From Hericium rajendrae (taxonomy: Eukaryota; Basidiomycota; Agaricomycetes; Russulales; Hericiaceae), in NCBI GenBank assembly GCA_033439255.1, contig CM065889.1, positions 1,550,001 to 1,614,000 of the forward strand: a stretch of 64,000 bases of DNA. Direction: 5' to 3'. Both the position numbers and the translations under genes were made by a program. Each line of letters begins with the position of its first letter. Within the stretch, counting starts at the first letter, position 1. The notes beneath the pieces were generated by a model. It had not been told where the DNA came from. It made no database searches and saw nothing but the letters and a program-made list of their open reading frames with translations. Below, one piece after another: positions 57,427-64,000 of the stretch.

Positions 57427-58295
57427 TTGACCTTGAGGTAGCTATAGATTTTATAGAGATTTATAATCAATCTGACAAGTGAGACTTTACATCATTTATG
57501 TACTGTTTCTAAATATAACTAACAATGAAAAAGGAATCGTATTGCCTTGCGAAGCATCGGCCCTCTTCCACCAAGTTTTGAGTTTTGATTTTCGAGTTCT
57601 GGATGGTATGGGGTCTATGTAGCATGTCTGGAAAGCGAGAAATTAATACATTCCAGCCCAATTTAAAACAAGTGAATCAGTGGAGAACTGAGGGACTTAC
57701 CTCGAGATCGTTCAGATGATAATGATTGGTTGATTGCTCACCAGGCAGATAGCCTATCACAGCTCAGAAGACATGAACTGGAAGCAGCTATCAATGTGGT
57801 TTTGATAAGCTCTAATACATACTGGTTTGTGCAAGATTCAGAGACCTATAAAGAAAATTAGTCTGCTAGCTCAGCAAGTGAGATACATACAAGACGACCA
57901 AGGTGAGCCGCCAGGTTGAGTACCTCCTAGTTCCAAACTGTCAACCACTCAGCGAATGACTTGGAGATATCCGTCGAGCCTTGCAGCCAATATGACAAGC
58001 ATGCAAGATGTAAAGCTCATAAAGAAGCAAGACTTTACTGCTGGTGCTTCAAAATTGAAATTTTGATTATATAATCAGTCTTCAAAATCATAGATTTCTA
58101 GGCATTTCTGTACTTATAATATACTATAAGAGTAGACATTGTACTAATGCTAATTGCTCATTGATTATATTATTTTCAGTATTAAAAAACATCAAAAAAG
58201 TTTGGCATGAACTGGAATTGAACTTGCAAACTCAAGAGAACCACTGAGTTTTGATTATGTAATCATCACGTGATCAATACCATGGTACGGCCATA
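57427..58295. repeat. Inverted right arm of the outer element
   Basis: 57427-57575 is the flank of E2; 57580-57710 a 158-bp unit on minus; 57905-57985 the inverted tRNA-like segment; 58190-58295 the inverted arm end with CCATGGTACGGCCATACCAT. The inverse matches 39365-39800. After 58295 similarity to the repeats stops. Confidence 0.65.
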
Positions 58296-61200
58296 CCATC
58301 ACTGTGGGGAAAATCCCATGTACTCATGGGTCACATGACGAGATCATAGCAGTACAGTGAACAACTGCTCCGGCAAGGACTCAGTATCATGCATACCAAG
58401 TGCTTCAGCTTTGTACACAGCTCTTTGACGGCTGTAGTATGCAAGCGATAACCACAAGATCACAATCAATATACACCATAAATATCTAGCTATATTGTAG
58501 GTAGAACAACGGCCAATAAAAGTACTATGAGGTATACCGTAGCAAGGAGGTGCGCTTCTGCATTGGTCCTACCATTAATCCACAGTCTTCATGGCCCCAA
58601 ATCTTGCTTATATATCTCTTTCCTTCAAAAGCAGCTCATAACGTGCTCTTGTCAAAAAAGATGCATGCAGGATTCATAAAGGGGCAACAGGCTCACCTGG
58701 CTCTTATCAAACAATAGCCCTTGTATGGTGACAGAATTCTGCCGCTGAGATCAGAAGGTAATCATCAAACATTGACCCTTTGAAGCAGCCAAATTGGGAC
58801 CTGAGAGATCAATGACTATGTCCTCAGTACGCACAAAGCCAGTTCATACAGCAGACCACTCACCATGAAGATGTGATGGGAGCAATGCGCCCATTACCGC
58901 GCACTTTAGACTTATGTCACGACATCATGACATCGCGACTCTGCACGTCGCGACATCAATGACTCGAGACGTCGAATTGTGTCTCGACACCGGGACATCT
59001 GCAGTTCTCTGCTAACATCACCGACCTACAAGGCCAGTGAGCCATTGATGCTACGCAGACCACACAGTGCGAGTTCCCAGCATGGGGTGTGCGTGGCGGG
59101 TGCTGACAGGCACCAATGACAACGGGCTGCTTGCGAAATTGTTGGCGCACAAGCTACAAGATTAGGATGGCCGGCGGCAGGAGTGCCGCTCTGCAAAGCG
59201 GTTTCGATTGCATCGGAGAAGAGGGGTAGCTGGAAGACTTGGTAGAAGTGAGAACCAAGCAAGAACGAAGGGAAATGACATACCGCTGGTCTGACCTGGT
59301 GCTCGTCGGGTGGCTGGCCGAGGACTTTGTTCCGCCTTCTGCACTTTGTAAACTCAGTATAAAACGGGTGGACAAACGCACACACATCGTTAGCGTCGCT
59401 ATTGGCATCCCTATCGCATCTGCACACACCTTGTCGTCGCTGGACACATCATCGCACTCATCCGTCAATGGCGCGACAACCGTCATGCCGGTGTGTATGT
59501 GTCTGAACTTTCCGTACATCAGCAAAACTGCAAGGACTGACCATTTTTACAGTACTTCACAGATGCGGGGCTGTCTTGAAGAGGGACGTCGTGTTGTGGC
59601 TTCCTAATCGGGAATGCTCATGCTTGTAGCATCGGACAATAGATTGGAGAGGAGAACACCAATGTCAGCTGCAGCCGCTGTACTGCCTTAGCGCTGGAAT
59701 GCGTAAACCTGACCTTTCAATGGTTCCGCCATCTCGCTTTGAGTCCGCATCGCCGGCAGTATGTCCACTCGACTCATGGACCGACCATGTCCCGTGCTGC
59801 ATGCGCCATGTCTCGCGTTGCATGCGCCATTGTCCTGCGCTGATATATGCTATGTCCCATAGAGATGTGTTTGCCTCTGTTTGGCTGAACATTCGACCGA
59901 CTTGGATTGGATTCTCGTCATGTCTCAACGTAGACTAGTTAAGTCCTGCCATACTGCTTCTGTTTTTCTCATTCGATGTGCTCTCCCAGTCGGCTGTCCC
60001 TATCCCCTCTCTGTGCTTTTAACGAGTGCCAGTAGGGTTCCGCTGCTCGTGATTCGTACTTGAATGCAGGTGTCTAACTCAACGTCTTCACGCTTCAAGA
60101 ATGGTCGACACGGAGGGCGGGAGGCGAGAGGGAACTGAAGTCAGTTACCAGGTGCGCTCGATAACCTCCTGTTCACTTTTTTGCTTGCTAAATTACCCGC
60201 ACATATGCCTACCACACGCCCGCACCCGTGTTCGCATGCTTGCGCCACCCACACGTTTCTGCGCTCAACACTCCCGCCGCATTCACGCACATCTGTCGTG
60301 CACTTAATATTCGCTCTGTCTACTATTACTCACTTGCTTCGAAATATTGACGAGATGTATCTTGCCATGGTGAGATGACAGAGTGAAGCGCGCCAGCCTC
60401 GATGAGCAAGTTACCAGAAATCCCTCAGCGCCATTGACGCAGACAACGGTGAGTGGGGCATCGACCCCACGCTCAACGCTCAGCCGCCATCCCAGCCACC
60501 GAGCCACTATGACCATCACCATCACTGCGCGTCGTTCAGCGTGTAGCCCCCACCCTCCGCCCCATTATCCCATGCAACCGCCTCTGCAGGTCGCCCACCA
60601 CAGGTACGATCTGCACGCACCGCTACATCCCTTGCATCACCAGCCCTCGCGCCTCGTCTCATACCTATACCCGCTATATTCCACTCTACCGCCGCCGTCA
60701 CACGTCAGCGGACTGGGTTCGTACAGCACGGCATCGATTATCCCTGGTGAAAGCGCATCAAGAGACGGGCCTCCTCGGGGCTAATGCGTATGCAGGAGAA
60801 GGTTGTGTGGCCCATCAAGACATGGTTGAAGCAGGCCCTTGTGATCGTAGATCATGAAAAATGATCTGATAAGCGCATTAACGTCTCGTCATTGCTAACT
60901 CTGACATCCAAGTGGCTAACAGACCCAACAGGATTCAATGTGAGTTCCTGTTTGATCCTATTGCGGTCTGCATAGGTCTACTGCAGTCTCTGCAGCTTCT
61001 TCTTCGTTGCCCGGCTTCAACACCACCACCGAGGAGCAGCTTGATCACGCGGCACATGTCACGGTGATACTCATGCCAGATGGGAATGTCCGCTAGAGCT
61101 TCGTAAGGAACCCTGGGCTGATGGCGTGTTGGTGCTGATACTTTGTGTGACAGCTGAGCACCGATCATTATGCTCCTGGTAGCAGGAGGGCGAACACTGC

Positions 61201-62399
61201 CGACTGATCAGCAAGCCCACAATTGCAATCAGCAGCTAGGCCGAGCGGCTAGTGCAGGTGCGGACGAGCGGGATGATATGCTGCATGCCCTCGGCCTCAT
61301 CTTCTGCAGGGTCTCCTGGCCAGCTACTCATGCATCCATGCGCTGCCCCGTTTCCTGCCCGGTTTTGGATGCCGTGCCGCACATCCATGCTGCACCTCGA
61401 GATCAATTGGGAAGGTAGAATCGAAGGCTCAAAGTAGAGACAGGCCTTTGCAAGAGGAAAGCTCGAGGTTTCAGTATGCAGTATGTACTATGTGTTTACC
61501 TCTTGTATGTATCCACTGCATTGGTGCACAATACCATTGGTGACAGTACTATACCATCTCCTACAGTTCAAATTGATGGAGAGGCGCTCATAATAAAATA
61601 AAATAAAAGCCTCTGAACTTGCAAGCACCCTCAGCCGTAGGCCTTCCTTAGTAGAGTGTAGTCTCCGTACGTTATTTGTAGCTGACATTGCACAGAAGGC
61701 CAGCATCTGATGCGTCTCACGCGATTGCATAATGACGTAACAGTGTTGAGACTTGCTCACAAACCGTGGATTATGTGCACTGCGAGAATTGCCTAAGATA
61801 CATTAGCCCAATATATAAGGATAAGTACATCGATAGGCTCCATACACAAAATTTCGTGTAATTTAGGCTTGGTTTGCGCCCACTACAGCTCACAACGTGT
61901 GACTTCATCTGGTTGTCTATGACTCGGACACCCGATGCGGTTTCGGGGGACTTGGGTACTCATGTGGGTCCACCAAATTCTGTCCAGACGTCCGAATCGG
62001 GGCCTCATTACAAGACCAGTCTCCCCAGATCCCGACTTGTTGTTGGACATGAGCTAAGGTGCACCGGATTTCTGTCGAACTCATGTCTGTCACATTATCA
62101 TGTATGTATGCCGTTTCGACTAGATAGTAAGCAGTTTTCTGACGCATGCTCTTTGTCTAGACGCCTCTAGGACTCCGGCTCACTCACTCGCGCCTCAACC
62201 GCCTCATTCGCAGCGCCTGGAAGACTTAACTGCTGCATTGCGTCTGTTGCATGTTTCTAATCGAATCCATCTCGTCGATCTCCGGATATCCACTCTCATC
62301 ACAACACTTCCAAGGCTACTCGCCATAAAGACGAATGCTTGCAGAAGTCAGGTAAGCTTCTCCCTCATCACCCCATTGTCCATAGCCTTTTCTCGAATA
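58296..62399. other. Low-copy sequence without a confident gene
   Basis: 58302 onward begins TGTGGGGAAAATCCCATG, which looks like the start of an LTR, but neither an end nor a target duplication was found. ORFs at 59026-59607 overlap on opposite strands with no known motif. A possible small spliced gene on plus starts at 60101 (MVDTEGGRREGTEVSYQ, then a GTGCGC donor) and may continue with the segment at 60383-60784, which has GTGAGT and GGTACG donor-like words. The evidence is too weak for a call. Base composition is more balanced than in the repeats. Confidence 0.4.
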
Positions 62400-64000
62400 A
62401 TGGAACACATTCTTACTCCTGACAACACTGTACTGACGATACTACCTCCTATATCAGAGTCTGCAGAGGAGAACACCTCTTCGATCGAAGCTTCTGTGAC
62501 GCTAGTCTCGAACGCTGCGACGTTGGAGGTTGCGAACCCTGTCCAGGTATTCTTGTTTTGTTTCTTTCATACTATCACTTATGTTTCTCAGGTGTCTGAA
62601 GGTGGAGACGCTCTCCAGGAAGCTGAAACTCCCTCCACGCCGGTCTCAAACATGGGCACTTTGGAGGTCGCGAACCCTGTCCAGGTAGTCTTGTTTTGTT
62701 TCTTACATACTATTACTCACGCTTCTCAGGTGTCTGAAGATGGAGATGCTCTCCATGAAGGTGACATTCCCACCATGCCGACGTCGGAGGTCGGGAATCC
62801 TGTCCAGGTATAGTTGTTTTGTTTGTTGTGTACTATTACTTACACTTCTCAGATGTCTGAAGGCGGACATGCTCTCCCCGAAGCTGAAACTCCCTTCACG
62901 TCGGTCTCGAACACGGCCATGTCAGAGGTCACAGATCCTGCTCATGCTTCCCAGGTATCTGACAGACGAGACGCTCTCCGTGGAGATGGAGGGCCTGCAG
63001 AGGCGCGTCAGGAGACGGAGGCGCTAGCCAGTTCTGAGACGGCGCTGTCTGTGGCTCAGGCGATAGGATTTCGTTCCAGTTCTGATACTGCAGCGTCCTT
63101 GTCTGGTTCTCAGAATGCGGCGTCTTCATCTACCTCTCAGACTCTTTTCGCTTCGGTGAGTGATCTGGTTCTTATTTACTTCGACATCCAACTGGTTCAT
63201 CCAGGATCAGCGAACCTCCGGAACGCCATTTTCCTCAACTGCATCTGCTTTCAGCTTGTCAACAGAGAGCCAAGGTTCATCGATGGTCAGTCGCTTGCCT
63301 TCTCTGGCAACTTATCGTTATACTCATCCTTGCTGCACGGTGACCATCACAGGCTGTAGACGGGCAGGACCATCCCATGGATGTGGATTCAGAGCCTCTG
63401 CGATTTCTCGTTCCACATTTCGGGTCCTTGTCATTGTCCTCACCCGAGCCTGTTGGAACCACCACTGTAAGTATGCTTATGTTCTTACCCCGAGGCTTGT
63501 AATTGATGCATTTCATGATCAGGTTCTGTCAGCCTCGCAGCATGCGGAGATATTGGGCCTTCTTCGCACCATCACCGATGGTATCAATCGCGACAATGAT
63601 AACATCTCGCGCATCTCAAGCGCTGTGTCTGGCTCTGCAGTTAGGCTCGACATCGTGGAGCAAATTGTCCTGAGTAATCACGCCATGCTCGGTCAACTCC
63701 ATATCGTGAACAACATCCTCCATGCGAGGATCTCTGCTTTGCAGAGTCCCGTGCGAACCATGAACAACCAGGAGCAGGCCAACCAAGTCATCAACGAGGT
63801 GGGACAGATCGGGGATACAGGGTTAGGGGACCGCGGGGTGGTGCCGTCTGCATCGGACCGCGACGTATCACCTGGACAGATCAGCGACTCCCAAGAGTCC
63901 TTCCTGTTGCGGTGCGCTAACTGGTGGGCGCAGTATGACATGATCATCATACTCGTCGCCATCAATATAGCTGTCATCCTGTTTGTATTTGCTGTTGCTC
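62400..64000 (+). CDS. Spliced host gene with tandem exon repeats and C-terminal membrane segment (3' end outside)
   Basis: Start taken at 62400 (MEHILTPDN); the frame is open back to 62238, so an earlier start is possible. Exons: 62400-62546, 62592-62684, 62730-62807, 62853-63155, 63205-63285, 63353-63466, 63523 to the edge. Introns of 45, 45, 45, 49, 67 and 56 nt, all GT-AG and all phase 0. The early exons encode diverged copies of a 31-residue unit (VSEGGDALQEAETP...LEVANPVQ). A Ser/Thr/Gln-rich part follows (QTLFAS, STASAFSLSTESQG), then an acidic linker, then a helical region (AEILGLLRTITDGI; VEQIVLSNHAMLGQLHIVNN) that may form a coiled coil. Near the edge MIIILVAINIAVILFVFAVA is a clear membrane helix. 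Function unknown; the layout would suit a membrane-anchored protein with a disordered N-terminus (inference). Confidence 0.75.

Noticed and set aside
58302-58725. Possible solo LTR starting TGTGGGGAAAATCCC
   Set aside because: The start looks right, but no CA end, direct repeat or target duplication could be read.
60383-60784. 133-aa ORF rich in Pro, His and Ser
   Set aside because: Possible exon, but no motif, no clear start or splice partner, and overlapping donor-like words; left as part of an uncalled region.

Overview
The window looks like a gene-poor, repeat-filled stretch of a filamentous basidiomycete (Agaricomycetes) genome. The signs are short spliceosomal introns of 45-75 nt with GTAAGT or GTGAGT donors and CTAAC/CTGAC branch sites, a decayed Plavaka-type transposase, a DUF6729/3'-5' exonuclease protein of a type I know from basidiomycetes, and a Gag-like EG-repeat protein common in the same fungi. 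There are no bacterial operons, rRNA genes or CRISPR arrays. The assignment rests on protein recall and gene structure; no search was run.

Layout. Bases 1-58,295 are almost entirely transposons inserted into transposons. Four groups can be delimited by target-site duplications (TSDs). (1) E1: DNA elements with CATCAG...CTGATG ends and 2-bp TSDs. There are three near-identical 4.06-kb copies (1175-5236 forward, 12840-16902 and 19718-23780 reverse), a long relative (16918-28207) and small MITEs (8569-8829, 54898-55298). (2) E2: elements with CATCTGAG...CTCAGATG ends and 2-bp TSDs. Two copies (10926-28371 and 40439-57426) sit at the same site in duplicated flanking sequence. (3) A gag-only LTR element (17996-24731) with identical 165-bp LTRs. 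(4) A DNA transposon with an 8-bp TSD (41332-55409) whose only gene encodes AT-hooks, a DUF6729-type zinc domain and a DEDD 3'-5' exonuclease. It carries two 3.5-3.7-kb elements with 6-bp TSDs inserted in opposite orientation (45944-49493, 50735-54471). Nesting reaches four or five levels: outer arms > E2 > long E1 > LTR element > short E1, and outer arms > E2 > exonuclease element > 6-bp-TSD elements.

Between these lie tandem arrays, many of whose units carry splice signals: a 158-bp intron/exon array, a micro-exon array at 29.5-30.55 kb, and introns with a strong hairpin between branch point and 3' splice site. An 80-bp palindromic satellite recurs inside each short E1. A Plavaka transposase relic (34,055-36,743, minus) keeps one long frame broken by stops that look like C-to-T/G-to-A changes.

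From about 58,300 onward the sequence is low-copy. One convincing host-type gene (from 62,400, plus, running off the end) has phase-0 exons, tandemly duplicated exon+45-nt-intron units and a C-terminal membrane segment. I see no confident gene in 58,300-62,399.
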